Notes: a model not told the origin generated them from the letters alone. A DNA stretch of 14,973 nucleotides from Candidatus Bathyarchaeota archaeon (GCA_030601645.1 JAUWBQ010000020.1:1-14973), one strand, 5' to 3'; positions 1 through 6,872 are shown, numbered from the stretch's first letter. Program-made: numbers and translations.

Positions 1-189
1 GCCGCAGGACACCACACCGGATATCAGGGCTTTCTCGAGCATCTCGCCGGAGTGCCTCGTGTCCCGGCCGATGAGGATCGCGCCTCCCTCGAACTGGGTG
101 GCGATGGCCGCTCCGACCTTCTGGGCGAGGAGGGGGGTCACCTCTACGTTTGCGAGGCCTCTGATGCCTGAAGAGCCGAAGAGCCTCAT
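1..189 (-). CDS. Phosphoglucosamine/phosphomannomutase family protein, N-terminal part (runs off left edge)
   Basis: Alpha-D-phosphohexomutase family, which interconverts the 1- and 6-phosphates of a hexose or hexosamine; archaeal members serve as phosphoglucosamine or phosphomannomutases for glycan precursors. Only the first 63 residues are present. The reading frame opens MRLFGSSGIRGLAN, the classic N-terminal signature of the family (FGTSGIRG in most members), and continues to IGRDTRHSGEML, the second conserved block. The catalytic phosphoserine loop lies beyond the window, so the exact substrate cannot be assigned. The ATG overlaps the stop of the upstream nucleotidyltransferase gene as ATGA, which implies translational coupling and one transcript. 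The family is certain; the substrate is not. Confidence 0.9.
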   Translation of the reverse strand, partial: MRLFGSSGIRGLANVEVTPLLAQKVGAAIATQFEGGAILIGRDTRHSGEMLEKALISGVVSCG

Positions 190-797
190 TTATACCGCCT
201 TCCGGGGACGAACTTTCGGAGGGGGTCGGTCTTCATAAGCTTTTCCAAGTCGTTGAGGGTCAGGCCCCTCTTCGCGTCTCCGTAGATCTCGCAGCGCTCC
301 GCCTTGTCTCTCTCCTCTGGGGGTCTGACCACCACTTCTCCCTGGATCCCGTTGAGCGTGATGTAGATGTGGGTGGATCGGAGGGTCCGGCCTCCATGGA
401 CCGCCACTTCCCCCCGGGAGTCTTCCACGGAGTAACCTGCGGACCTCAGCTCGGACTCCACCTCATCCGGCCGATGCGAGTACACGTTGATGTCCACGTC
501 GCTTCCCCTTCTCGCCGTGCCGCGCCAGACGCTGCCCGTCAAAACCGGATCATACTCGGCCAGAAACCGCATCAAGTCCAGAGCATGGCCCCTCATCCTG
601 ACGAGGAGCATTCGACGATCCTCTCCCTCCATCTGGTCCGATAGATGGTCGAGCTCCACGGCGACCTCGTGGTTGCTAGGCTTGGCGTTGATCCCGAGGC
701 TGCGTGCGGCTCGCTCCTTTGCATGCATGTACTCCTCGGCGGCCCCTGTGTAGAGCAGACGGGCCGCTTCCCTGGCGACTTCCCTCCGGGGATCCAT
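186..797 (-). CDS. Predicted archaeal nucleotidyltransferase (COG2413-like)
   Basis: A 203-residue protein of the DNA polymerase beta nucleotidyltransferase superfamily. The fold signature is GSVWRGTARRGSDVDINV at about residues 88-105: the GS pair plus the metal-binding Asp pair D100/D102. The helical N-terminal half (AARLLYTGAAEEY, then SNHEVAVELD) matches my recollection of the archaeal COG2413 family. The substrate is unknown; tRNA, nucleotides or proteins are all possible for this superfamily. A TATA box lies 36-44 bases before the ATG, and the gene ends in a 4-base overlap with the phosphohexomutase start, so the two should be co-transcribed. It is the first of three nucleotidyltransferase-fold genes in the window but is only distantly related to the other two. 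Confidence 0.88.
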   Translation of the reverse strand: MDPRREVAREAARLLYTGAAEEYMHAKERAARSLGINAKPSNHEVAVELDHLSDQMEGEDRRMLLVRMRGHALDLMRFLAEYDPVLTGSVWRGTARRGSDVDINVYSHRPDEVESELRSAGYSVEDSRGEVAVHGGRTLRSTHIYITLNGIQGEVVVRPPEERDKAERCEIYGDAKRGLTLNDLEKLMKTDPLRKFVPGRRYK

Positions 798-832
798 GGC
801 ACGAACTCCGGGATAGAAAGAGCGTTCGCCCT

Positions 833-841
833 CTATAAATT
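833..841 (-). promoter_or_regulatory. TATA box for the nucleotidyltransferase - phosphohexomutase operon
   Basis: On the minus strand the bases read AATTTATAG, a good archaeal TATA element, just past the stop of rps3ae. Predicted transcription start is near 811, giving a short leader before the ATG at 797. This separates the operon from rps3ae. Confidence 0.6.
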
Positions 842-846
842 GGGGG

Positions 847-1422
847 CTAGTTGGGCATCGCGAGGAGCTCTGACTTGCGGACCCCGACGTGCCTGAGGGC
901 GGTGATCTTCCTGGCCTCGTTGTAGACGTCGGACGCCAGCTTCCCCAGGACCATCTCGTGGACTATCTGGCCGAACTCCAGGGTCTGGGCCTTCTCATCC
1001 ACCACCGCCTTCATGATGTCCCGGATCGCCTTCTCCTGGGAGGTCTTGATCCTGGTGGCGGTGAGGGCGGTGACCACGATCTTCAGCTTGTAGCCGTCGG
1101 TGGTGGTGATCCTGAAGAAGCCGTCCACCTTGGTGCTCCTCCTTCTGACGAGGCTGCGCAGGTAGTCCCTGAGGTACTCGTGGCCCTTGAAGACGGTCTG
1201 GGCCGTGTTCTCATCGATCCCCGTGACCTGGAAGTACATCTTCAGGTACTCCTGGGAGAAGTCGCCGGTGATCTGGGCGAGGGTCGTGGCGTAGACGCGG
1301 CCCATGATTTTCGATGGGTCCTCGGCGGGGGTCTCTCCCACCTTGGTCTCGCCGAAGTACCGGGGAAGGTAGATGTCGTACCAGTCCTTCCTCCGCCACT
1401 TGTCCCTGATGGCCCTAGACAA
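847..1422 (-). CDS. rps3ae: Small-subunit ribosomal protein S3Ae (eS1)
   Basis: Archaeal/eukaryotic 40S-type ribosomal protein eS1 (S3Ae), a component of the small-subunit platform. The frame reads DKWRRKDWYDIYLPRYFGE near the N-terminus, the typical family opening, followed by VGETPAEDP and GRVYATTLAQITGDFSQ. An upstream in-frame ATG exists at 1473 and would add 17 residues unlike the family. I prefer the TTG at 1422 for three reasons: the family normally begins only a few residues before the DKW block; a GGAGAG ribosome binding site lies at 1434-1439; and a TATA box directly abuts the 1473 ATG, so the predicted transcript would begin after that ATG. The result is 191 residues, close to the usual ~200. 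It sits downstream of pcc1 in the common archaeal neighbourhood but is separated by a long gap holding an RNA candidate. Identity is certain; the start is probable. Confidence 0.95.
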   Translation of the reverse strand: MSRAIRDKWRRKDWYDIYLPRYFGETKVGETPAEDPSKIMGRVYATTLAQITGDFSQEYLKMYFQVTGIDENTAQTVFKGHEYLRDYLRSLVRRRSTKVDGFFRITTTDGYKLKIVVTALTATRIKTSQEKAIRDIMKAVVDEKAQTLEFGQIVHEMVLGKLASDVYNEARKITALRHVGVRKSELLAMPN

Positions 1423-1473
1423 GCTACCAATTACTCTCCTTGACTCGATGTCCAAGGAAGGGCGCCCGCTCAT

Positions 1474-1482
1474 TTATATCTT
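1474..1482 (-). promoter_or_regulatory. TATA box of rps3ae
   Basis: On the minus strand GATATAAAT runs straight into the ATG at 1473. A TATA element here would place the transcription start near 1450, inside the longest open frame, which supports the TTG start at 1422. Confidence 0.5.
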
Positions 1483-1538
1483 TCTCCGAAGCCAGGCGTT
1501 CACTATATTCGATGTGGGGGGAGACTAACGAGTCATAT

Positions 1539-1706
1539 ATGATAAAATCACTACCGTTCATCGTCGTGTTTTTGCCTTCCCGCGACAACAAAACATTAGT
1601 CTCAAAAATTAGGGACATTCTTAACAAGCATGAGGCAAAAAACGCATCGAAAACAAGCATTACCAATATTCTTTTGGATCTTCCACGAAACATAAGCGTC
1701 ATATAA
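1539..1706 (+). CDS. Possible 55-residue small protein, unrecognised
   Basis: An AT-rich plus-strand frame beginning MIKSLPFIVVFLPSRDN, with a protein-like mix of hydrophobic and basic residues, ending at a TAA embedded in the TATA box of the downstream RNA candidate. No convincing ribosome binding site: a GGGGGGAG stretch lies about 18 bases upstream, which is too far. The gap is otherwise non-coding. I do not recognise it. It may be a chance frame or the relic of a larger gene. A longer minus-strand frame over the same bases looks no better. Confidence 0.2.
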   Translation: MIKSLPFIVVFLPSRDNKTLVSKIRDILNKHEAKNASKTSITNILLDLPRNISVI

Positions 1707-1709
1707 AAT
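1702..1709 (+). promoter_or_regulatory. TATA box of the structured RNA candidate
   Basis: TATAAAAT on the plus strand, 18 bases upstream of the first base of the terminal helix of the RNA candidate. The expected transcription start (about 25 bases downstream of the box centre) falls at roughly 1727-1732, at that helix. No coding frame follows, consistent with a non-coding transcript. Confidence 0.55.
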
Positions 1710-1726
1710 GGGAGCGAAGTATTTCC

Positions 1727-1947
1727 TGTAGCACGGATAAAAACGCATCCGGAAAAGCATGAGGCGGAAACCTCCGAAAGGAGGAGGAAGCGCATGAACG
1801 GACTCGGGTTAGCCTGGGACCTACGGATGGGTGCAAAGGCGAGGCGTTCGCGGCAGGGAGAACCGAGGTACACGTGCTCCAGGTCGCAGTCGACAGACGG
1901 ATGCCGCACTCGGGGACGCTCGAGAGAGACCGGAGCTCCGTGCTACA
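1727..1947 (+). ncRNA. Candidate structured non-coding RNA with closed terminal helix
   Basis: A GC-rich block between pcc1 and rps3ae with no credible coding frame. Its ends are perfectly complementary: TGTAGCACGGA at 1727-1737 pairs with TCCGTGCTACA at 1937-1947 (11 bp). Just inside, TCCGG (1748-1752) can pair with CCGGA (1930-1934). A GNRA-capped hairpin, CCTCC-GAAA-GGAGG, lies at about 1771-1784. CTCGG (1803-1807) can pair with CCGAG (1863-1867). A TATA box lies at the right distance upstream, and a T-rich stretch (TTCTTTT, 1974-1980) follows. The end-to-end helix resembles the layout of RNase P or SRP RNA. However, I find neither the RNase P conserved core (GAGGAAAGUCC, ACAGAA..GGCUUA) nor the SRP helix 8 motif, so I leave it unassigned. 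Confidence 0.55.
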
Positions 1948-1983
1948 CCTTCTAACAATTAAACTTTGGTAGCTTCTTTTCGA

Positions 1984-2253
1984 TCATTCGACGACATTGA
2001 AGATCGCCCGCTCCGCCGCCTGCACACACGAGAGCAGGTCGTCGACGGTCGCGATCAGGCTCTTCAATCCACCTGTGCACGAGACCGTCAATCGCAGCCG
2101 GGGTCCCACTGTCCGAGCCTCCACGGTCACCCCCGGCGGGGCTCGGATGTTGTCTGGGGAGACCGCCTCCATGATGGAACGGGCTGCATCGGCGTCCCCG
2201 TATAGGATGCTTATCGTTGCGGATGCCTCAGTCTCCGAGCTGCTCCCCGACAA
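1984..2253 (-). CDS. pcc1: KEOPS complex subunit Pcc1
   Basis: A small dimerising subunit of KEOPS, the complex that makes N6-threonylcarbamoyladenosine at position 37 of ANN-decoding tRNAs. The 89-residue product shows the Pcc1 pattern: an opening strand (ATISILYGD), a helix with AARSIMEAVSPDN, two further strands (VTVEARTVG, LRLTVSCTG) and a closing helix (LIATVDDLLSCVQAAERAI). It starts at a TTG preceded by GGTGGA six bases upstream; no other start is possible because an in-frame TAG lies two codons before. The first 26 bases overlap the end of the DHH nuclease gene, indicating coupled translation. Other KEOPS genes (kae1, bud32) lie upstream on the same strand. Confidence 0.88.
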   Translation of the reverse strand: MSGSSSETEASATISILYGDADAARSIMEAVSPDNIRAPPGVTVEARTVGPRLRLTVSCTGGLKSLIATVDDLLSCVQAAERAIFNVVE

Positions 2254-3604
2254 GTCTATCCACCGTCACAAGGAAGTCTTCCCTCTTCTCCGCGGGCAGG
2301 AAGGCGCCGGCCGCGATGTCGTGGCCTCCCCCCCTCCCCCCGAAGGGTTCGGCGGCCTTCATCATCACGTCCCCGAGGTCGAGGCCTGCCTTGGCCATGG
2401 CCTCCGTCGCCCTCGCTGAGATCTTGATCAGCCCCTCGTCCGCCGGGGCGGAGGCGACGATGGGCTTGTGATGCTTCAAAATACCCGTTGACAGCAGGAT
2501 GGAGGCGACGACGCCTATTATTCGTTCGTCTATGTCGCCGTGGGTCACCAGGGTGTAGATTCTCTCCAGCTCCTGGATGTGGTCCCCCGCCCTCACCCAG
2601 TCCAAGTACTCCCCTATCTTCCTCCGGTAGCCTTCGAGGGTCTCCGAGGCCTCCTTCATGGCCTCGTCCCTGTCCCCCATGCAGATGCTCAAGCCAAGGC
2701 TGGGCCGCCCCATCCTGGCGCAGGCGTTCAGGAGGGAGGCGAACTCCCGCCCGTCCCTCAACGGGGTCCAGGACTCCTCCCCCTTCAGGGTGTAGATGGT
2801 GCCCACGAGGTCGTGGACGGCCTCGGGCTCGCATCCCTCGTAGATCATGTGATTCGAGAGGGCGGAGAAGAGGGTCCGCTTCTCCTCCTCCGTGAGGTCC
2901 CTGAGGGCCCTCCACCTCTCCTCGTTCTTCAGCTCTATTCCGGCCTCCTTCAGGAAGGCTAGGCAGAGGTCCTCCCTGCCGCTGAGGCCGGGTATGAAGG
3001 GCACGGTGGTGTAGGCGCACGCCCGGGCTATCGGCCTAGTCTCGTATCCGTAGAAGATGAGGTCGACGCTCGTCTCCAGGAGGCCCGCCTCCTTGGCGTC
3101 TGCCTCGATGAGCCTGTTCAGGCCGAGCATGGATTTCTTCTCCCCCTTGTCCTGCTGGTCGGCGAGGGCTCCCACGACTCCGAGGGAGCTCAGGTCGACG
3201 TTGGTCTCGTCCACCGCCTTTGCGAAGAAGTAGGAGACCCCTGCTCCGCTTATGCCCCGGGCGCCGTCCAAGTCGTGGAGGAGGGGGTTTACGTGGACGA
3301 TGTTCGGGGTCTCGACCTCCAAGGGGAGGTGGTGGTCGAGGACGATGACATCGGATTCGGAGAGATGCTCCTTGAACATGTCGAGGTAGCCGCTTCCCAT
3401 GTCCGCGAAGATGACCAGGGGGGGCCGCCCCTCGGCGACGGCTCGCACCATCTTCTCGTCCACCCGTTTCTCGCAGGTCGTCTTGAATGGGGCTCCCAGC
3501 CTTCTTACAGTCTGGCTGAGGATGCCCCCTGCGGCCACGCCGTCCGCGTCGTTGTGGGTGACTATGCGGATGGTGTTACCTTCATCGACGTGCCTTCTGA
3601 GCAT
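2228..3604 (-). CDS. DHH-family phosphoesterase / archaeal RecJ-like single-strand nuclease
   Basis: A DHH/DHHA1 protein of the archaeal RecJ-like group; characterised relatives include GAN, a 5'-3' exonuclease bound to the replicative GINS complex. Motifs in order, numbered from the ATG: HNDADG (17-22), FADMGSG (66-72), LDHH (89-92), ADQQDKG (about 148), and the DHHA1 substrate motif GGGHDIAAGA near residue 425. All metal ligands appear present. The 458-residue frame is open further upstream, and the segment before this ATG (SEEAFFRSITPAVD) looks like the helix that normally precedes the first motif. The real start is therefore probably at about 3652-3661, at a CTG or ATA codon. It lies directly after rps15 and overlaps pcc1. 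Whether it is a replication nuclease or an oligonucleotide phosphodiesterase is not settled by sequence. Confidence 0.9.
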   Translation of the reverse strand: MLRRHVDEGNTIRIVTHNDADGVAAGGILSQTVRRLGAPFKTTCEKRVDEKMVRAVAEGRPPLVIFADMGSGYLDMFKEHLSESDVIVLDHHLPLEVETPNIVHVNPLLHDLDGARGISGAGVSYFFAKAVDETNVDLSSLGVVGALADQQDKGEKKSMLGLNRLIEADAKEAGLLETSVDLIFYGYETRPIARACAYTTVPFIPGLSGREDLCLAFLKEAGIELKNEERWRALRDLTEEEKRTLFSALSNHMIYEGCEPEAVHDLVGTIYTLKGEESWTPLRDGREFASLLNACARMGRPSLGLSICMGDRDEAMKEASETLEGYRRKIGEYLDWVRAGDHIQELERIYTLVTHGDIDERIIGVVASILLSTGILKHHKPIVASAPADEGLIKISARATEAMAKAGLDLGDVMMKAAEPFGGRGGGHDIAAGAFLPAEKREDFLVTVDRLVGEQLGD

Positions 3605-3663
3605 GTCGACGGCAGGGGTTATGGATCTGAAAAAGGCCTCCTCGGAAGTTATGGGTTTCAGCC

Positions 3664-4098
3664 TCAGATGGTGACGATCTCGTCCCTGTGGCGCCAGTCC
3701 TGCGGCAGCAGTCCCTTCTTCTTGTAGTAGCGTGTGAGGGCGTAGATCTTGGACTCCGTCAGCTGGAGGCTCCGCTTGTTGTGAAAGTCCTTGTGGTTCC
3801 TCTCCAGGTGCCTCCTGAGGCTCGTCGCCCTGACCATGAGGTTGTATATGTCCTCGGGGATCCTCGGGGCGAGGCCCGCCTCGTCAAGGACCTTGTAGAT
3901 GCCGTATCCGACGATGTGCTTCACCAGGGGTATGCCGTGCTCGTCTCTGAGGATGTTGCCTATCAAGCTCTGGGGCTTGCCCTCCCTGGCAAGGTTTATG
4001 ATGAGGGCCTTCACCTCGTCCGGCTGGTATATCACCCAGTTAGGAGGCCTCTTGGATATGGGCCTCGTGGAGCGGCTGCGCCCCCTCATCAACGCCAT
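3664..4098 (-). CDS. rps15: Small-subunit ribosomal protein S15 (uS15, S13e type)
   Basis: Archaeal uS15, which binds the central domain of 16S rRNA. The product opens MALMRGRSRSTRPISKR, the archaeal form with the STRP element, and ends in the helical region RRHLERNHKDFHNKRSLQL...RYYKKKG..P. I chose the ATG at 4098 because archaeal S15 starts at this MA-M-R position and an AGGA lies 4 bases upstream. An in-frame ATG at 4116 would add six residues (MALVGK) and has no binding site. It is first in the rps15 - DHH nuclease - pcc1 transcript and has its own TATA box overlapping the end of rdgB. Confidence 0.95.
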   Translation of the reverse strand: MALMRGRSRSTRPISKRPPNWVIYQPDEVKALIINLAREGKPQSLIGNILRDEHGIPLVKHIVGYGIYKVLDEAGLAPRIPEDIYNLMVRATSLRRHLERNHKDFHNKRSLQLTESKIYALTRYYKKKGLLPQDWRHRDEIVTI

Positions 4099-4167
4099 CT
4101 TTCCTACCAAAGCCATCAACTGTTTCTGAGACTTTTCCGATTGCTCTAGCTACAATGGGTCCTCTCT

Positions 4168-4175
4168 TTAAAAAC
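4168..4175 (-). promoter_or_regulatory. TATA box for rps15 - DHH nuclease - pcc1
   Basis: GTTTTTAAAG on the minus strand gives a strong TATA element that contains the TAA stop of rdgB. Predicted start of transcription is near 4146, giving a leader of about 48 bases to the ATG at 4098. Confidence 0.6.
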
Positions 4176-4740
4176 CTTCCTCGGAGCCTGTCAGCCACGC
4201 CCCCAGGCTCCTGAAGGCCCTGGCCCTGTGGGAGATGGCGTTCTTCTCCTCCTCGGACATCTCCCCGAAGGTCCTTCCGTCCCCCTCGTCTGGGATGAAG
4301 ATCGGATCGTAGCCGAATCCCCCGGTTCCCTTGATGCTTTGTGAGATCTTGCCCCACACGAACCCGCGGAAGACCTCTATATCCTCCCCTGTCCTGATGG
4401 CCACGGCGGATTGATAGGATGCCCTCCTGTCCTCCACGCCTTCCATGAGCTTGAGTATGCCGGGATTATCCAACTTCTCAAGCGCGTACGATGAATAGGG
4501 CCCAGGGAAGCCCCCGTATCGCTCTAGGAATAGGCCGGCATCCTCCATCACCATCGGCCTGCCGTCATCATCGAGCTGCCGGAGGCTGTACACCACGATG
4601 TCGGCCGGATCGTCGGATTGTATCTCTATTCGGTTGATTTGAATCCTCTCCAGTTGTACGCCGAAATCGGCGAGGATGTCCCTGGCCTCAGCGTACTTAT
4701 GCTGACTGCTGGTGGCCATCCAGATCTTACTCTCTCTCAA
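4168..4740 (-). CDS. rdgB: XTP/dITP diphosphatase (Ham1/RdgB family)
   Basis: Hydrolyses non-canonical purine triphosphates (XTP, ITP, dITP) to monophosphates, keeping deaminated bases out of nucleic acids. The 190-residue product contains the family blocks: ATSSQHKYAEA near residue 9, MEDAGLFLERYGGFPGPYSS, GGFGYDPIF and ISHRARA. The usual Asn of the first loop (TSN..K) is Ser here, a mild oddity. I choose the TTG at 4740 because GGGGGAG sits 5 bases upstream and the family begins a few residues before the first loop. The longest frame opens at an ATG at 4767, deep inside bud32, without a binding site. The gene overlaps the end of bud32 by 14 bases and belongs to the kae1 - bud32 - rdgB transcript. 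Confidence 0.92.
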   Translation of the reverse strand: MRESKIWMATSSQHKYAEARDILADFGVQLERIQINRIEIQSDDPADIVVYSLRQLDDDGRPMVMEDAGLFLERYGGFPGPYSSYALEKLDNPGILKLMEGVEDRRASYQSAVAIRTGEDIEVFRGFVWGKISQSIKGTGGFGYDPIFIPDEGDGRTFGEMSEEEKNAISHRARAFRSLGAWLTGSEEGF

Positions 4741-5365
4741 CGTATCTCCCCCGCTTTGCGATCTCATTCATCCGCTCCAAGGCCTCGTCGGCCTCCTCCA
4801 GGGTGGCTCTATAGCCCCCCCTGAAGGCTTCGAAAAGCTCCTCGGTGTGCTGGAAGTGGGTGCTCGTGAGCATCCTGTACATGAGGTTGAGGTCCACCCC
4901 CCTCTTCTCTGTTTCCGTGGACATCTCGCCGAGGCCGAAGTCGATGAACACGACCCTCCCAGACGAGTGGATGATGTTGGAGGTGGTCAGGTCCCCGTGG
5001 ACTATTCCCGCTCCGTGGAGGAGCCCCGCCTTCTCGCCTATGGTTCTGAAGAGATTCGTCCTCTCCCCTTCGCCCAGGAGGTCCACGATGTCCCTCACCT
5101 TATCTCCTTCCACCAGCTCCATGACGATGGTGGCTTCCTCGGGGGAGACCTGATATATGAGGGGTGTGGGTACGCCGGCTTCTTTTGCCCTGTGGATCAG
5201 GGAGGCCTCGCGGATGGTCCTCGATCTGCGTATCTCCCTGTCCAGCTCGGGGACCCGGTATCTCTTCTCGCCCCGCCTCTTGATGATGGCCTCGACGCCG
5301 TTCCAGTCCTGGTCGAACAGGATGTCGGCCTCGGCGCCCTTGGCGACGAGTCTCAGGCCCGCCAT
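4727..5365 (-). CDS. bud32: KEOPS complex kinase/ATPase Bud32
   Basis: Small RIO-like kinase of KEOPS that acts as an ATPase supporting t6A synthesis by Kae1. The 212-residue product starts MAGLRLVAKGAEAD; K29 fits the ATP-binding lysine, followed by the Bud32-specific EKRYRVPELD and the RT-REA segment. The catalytic loop is HGDLTTSN (123-130) and the metal-binding motif is IDFGL (D142). The C-terminus is basic (AKRGRYVERE), as usual in the family. The ATG at 5365 has GGTGGAGGT just upstream and overlaps the end of kae1 by 13 bases. In many archaea the two genes are fused; here they are separate but tightly coupled. Confidence 0.95.
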   Translation of the reverse strand: MAGLRLVAKGAEADILFDQDWNGVEAIIKRRGEKRYRVPELDREIRRSRTIREASLIHRAKEAGVPTPLIYQVSPEEATIVMELVEGDKVRDIVDLLGEGERTNLFRTIGEKAGLLHGAGIVHGDLTTSNIIHSSGRVVFIDFGLGEMSTETEKRGVDLNLMYRMLTSTHFQHTEELFEAFRGGYRATLEEADEALERMNEIAKRGRYVERE

Positions 5366-6363
5366 GGTACCTCCACCTTGTCCAGCCTCCATCTGCTGTC
5401 TATGTGGCTCGTCTCGATGGGGGTCCTGACCCCGCTGAGGTAGGCGATTACCCCGGTCCATGCGATCATGGCACCGTTGTCTGTGGCGTATCCTATGGGC
5501 ACGAAGCTCGGGGAGGCCCCGTGCTCCTCGGCGATGGAGGAGACTATCGACTTGAGGCGCTTGTTGGCGCCCACCCCACCGGTGAGTAGCAGCTCCCGCT
5601 TCCCTGTGTGGGCGAGGGCCCGCTCTGTCACCTCCCCCAGCATGCTGTACGCGACCTCTTGGAGGCTGTAGCACAGGTCTTCGAGGCGCCATTTCCCAGT
5701 CCGGTACTCCCGGACGACGGCGGTCAGGAGGCCGCTGAAGCTCAGGTCCATCCCCTTCACCACGTAGGGGAGGGGGACGAGCTCCTTGCCCTCCAGTGCG
5801 AGCTCCTCCACGGCCGGGCCCCCAGGGTAGGGGAGACCGGCCTCCCGGGCGAACGTGTCGAGGCAGTTGCCGATGGCGATGTCGAGGGTCTCCCCGAATA
5901 TCCTGTATCTCCCGGCCTCGAATCCCGTCACAAGGGTGTTCCCGCCTGAGACGTAGAGGGAGAGGGGGTCCTCCGCGCCGGTGACGAGCCTCCCAATCTC
6001 GATGTGGGCGACGCAGTGGTTCACCCCCACAAGGGGCACCCTCAGGTAGGATGCGAGGGCTCTGGCGGCGGTGGCCCCTGTCCTGAGGGAGGGACCGAGG
6101 CCGGGCCCCTGGGAGAAGGCGATGATGTCCATCTCCCTGGCGGTGACCTCCGCCTTTTTCAGGGCTCTGGATATGGTGTTACCCATCTGGTCGGCGTGGT
6201 GTCGTGCCGCCTCCCTGGGGTGGATGCCCCCCTCCTCCGGGATGTGGGTGGAGATCTCGTTGGCCAGGATGGCGCCGTCTGAGGTCGCTATGCCGACCCC
6301 CAGGTTGTCGGCGGTGGACTCGATGCCGAGGCAGATGAGGCGCTGCGTCTTCGCCACCTTCAA
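5353..6363 (-). CDS. kae1: KEOPS complex catalytic subunit Kae1 (t6A synthase)
   Basis: Kae1/TsaD/Qri7 family ASKHA-fold enzyme that transfers the threonylcarbamoyl group to A37 of tRNA. The 336-residue product has IESTADN (14-20), the NHCVAHIE metal motif (H116, H120), the YVSGGNT loop (137-143), GGVGAN near the C-terminal lobe and GYATDNGAM with the last metal ligand D295. The frame opens at TTG 6363, with a GTG two codons later at 6357. A TATA box at 6382-6389 predicts a transcription start near 6360, so translation is probably leaderless or nearly so and either codon could be used. Bud32 follows with a 13-base overlap. Confidence 0.96.
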   Translation of the reverse strand: MKVAKTQRLICLGIESTADNLGVGIATSDGAILANEISTHIPEEGGIHPREAARHHADQMGNTISRALKKAEVTAREMDIIAFSQGPGLGPSLRTGATAARALASYLRVPLVGVNHCVAHIEIGRLVTGAEDPLSLYVSGGNTLVTGFEAGRYRIFGETLDIAIGNCLDTFAREAGLPYPGGPAVEELALEGKELVPLPYVVKGMDLSFSGLLTAVVREYRTGKWRLEDLCYSLQEVAYSMLGEVTERALAHTGKRELLLTGGVGANKRLKSIVSSIAEEHGASPSFVPIGYATDNGAMIAWTGVIAYLSGVRTPIETSHIDSRWRLDKVEVPWRA

Positions 6364-6381
6364 GCAGTAGTGATGGTAGAC

Positions 6382-6389
6382 GATAAAAA
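6382..6389 (-). promoter_or_regulatory. TATA box of kae1 - bud32 - rdgB
   Basis: GGTTTTTATC on the minus strand, centred about 26 bases before the kae1 start codon, the geometry of an archaeal leaderless transcript. Confidence 0.6.
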
Positions 6390-6503
6390 CCTATAGGGGG
6401 GAGCCCGCCGTCCATTTTCCTGCGCACCTGATTGAGCGGGTGGAATTCGAAGCCTTTTGGTGCTCGAACTGGGGGTCAAGGATTGCGGGGAGGTCTCTCG
6501 GGA

Positions 6504-6872
6504 CTATGGTTGACCTAGCGTCTCTTTGATTATCGTGATGAGCTTGTCCGGCTGTATGGGTTTGTAAAGGCACTCCACGGCTCCCAATGCGAGGATCTCC
6601 TCCCGGTCGACGTCCGCTGGATACCCGGTGAGGATGATCTTCAGAATCCCGGGGAACCTTCGGTTAAGGATCTTGAGAAGCTCGGCGCCGGTGGTGTCGG
6701 GAAGCTTGTAATCCAGGATCGCCAGGTCGGGGGGGGCTTTTTCTATCTTTTCCATGGCTTCGCCCCCCGTCTCGGCGGTCTCCACGATGTAGCCCTCTAA
6801 CCTGAGGATCTGTCCGAGGCTCCTGAGGATTAGCTCGTCATCGTCCACCAGGATTATCCGTTCGTTTGCCAT
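6504..6872 (-). CDS. Single-domain response regulator (CheY-like receiver)
   Basis: A stand-alone receiver domain of 122 residues, the phospho-acceptor of a two-component pathway. Numbered from the chosen ATG it shows the acidic pocket D10-D12 (LVDDDE), phospho-acceptor D54 (ILDYKLPD), switch Thr T82 (ILTG) and the conserved lysine K104 (YKP). No output domain follows, so it must act through protein partners. I chose the ATG at 6872, which has GAGGAG 8-9 bases upstream and starts the usual distance before the first strand. The longest frame starts at a TTG at 6950 without a binding site. No histidine kinase, chemotaxis or motility gene is in the window. The leader region is long, AT-rich and rich in TCACGT motifs. 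Confidence 0.93.
   Translation of the reverse strand: MANERIILVDDDELILRSLGQILRLEGYIVETAETGGEAMEKIEKAPPDLAILDYKLPDTTGAELLKILNRRFPGILKIILTGYPADVDREEILALGAVECLYKPIQPDKLITIIKETLGQP

Noticed and set aside
889..1443. A long plus-strand frame opposite rps3ae
   Set aside because: Low-complexity Gly/Val/Asp-rich translation antisense to a certain ribosomal protein gene.
1424..1909. A 161-codon minus-strand open frame over the gap between pcc1 and rps3ae
   Set aside because: Its composition is not protein-like, it has no ribosome binding site, and it runs through the structured RNA block in antisense and into rps3ae.
1727..1947. RNase P or SRP RNA identity for the structured RNA
   Set aside because: The end-to-end helix fits, but the conserved core sequences of RNase P and the SRP helix 8 tetraloop motif were not found. 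Left unassigned pending a covariance search.
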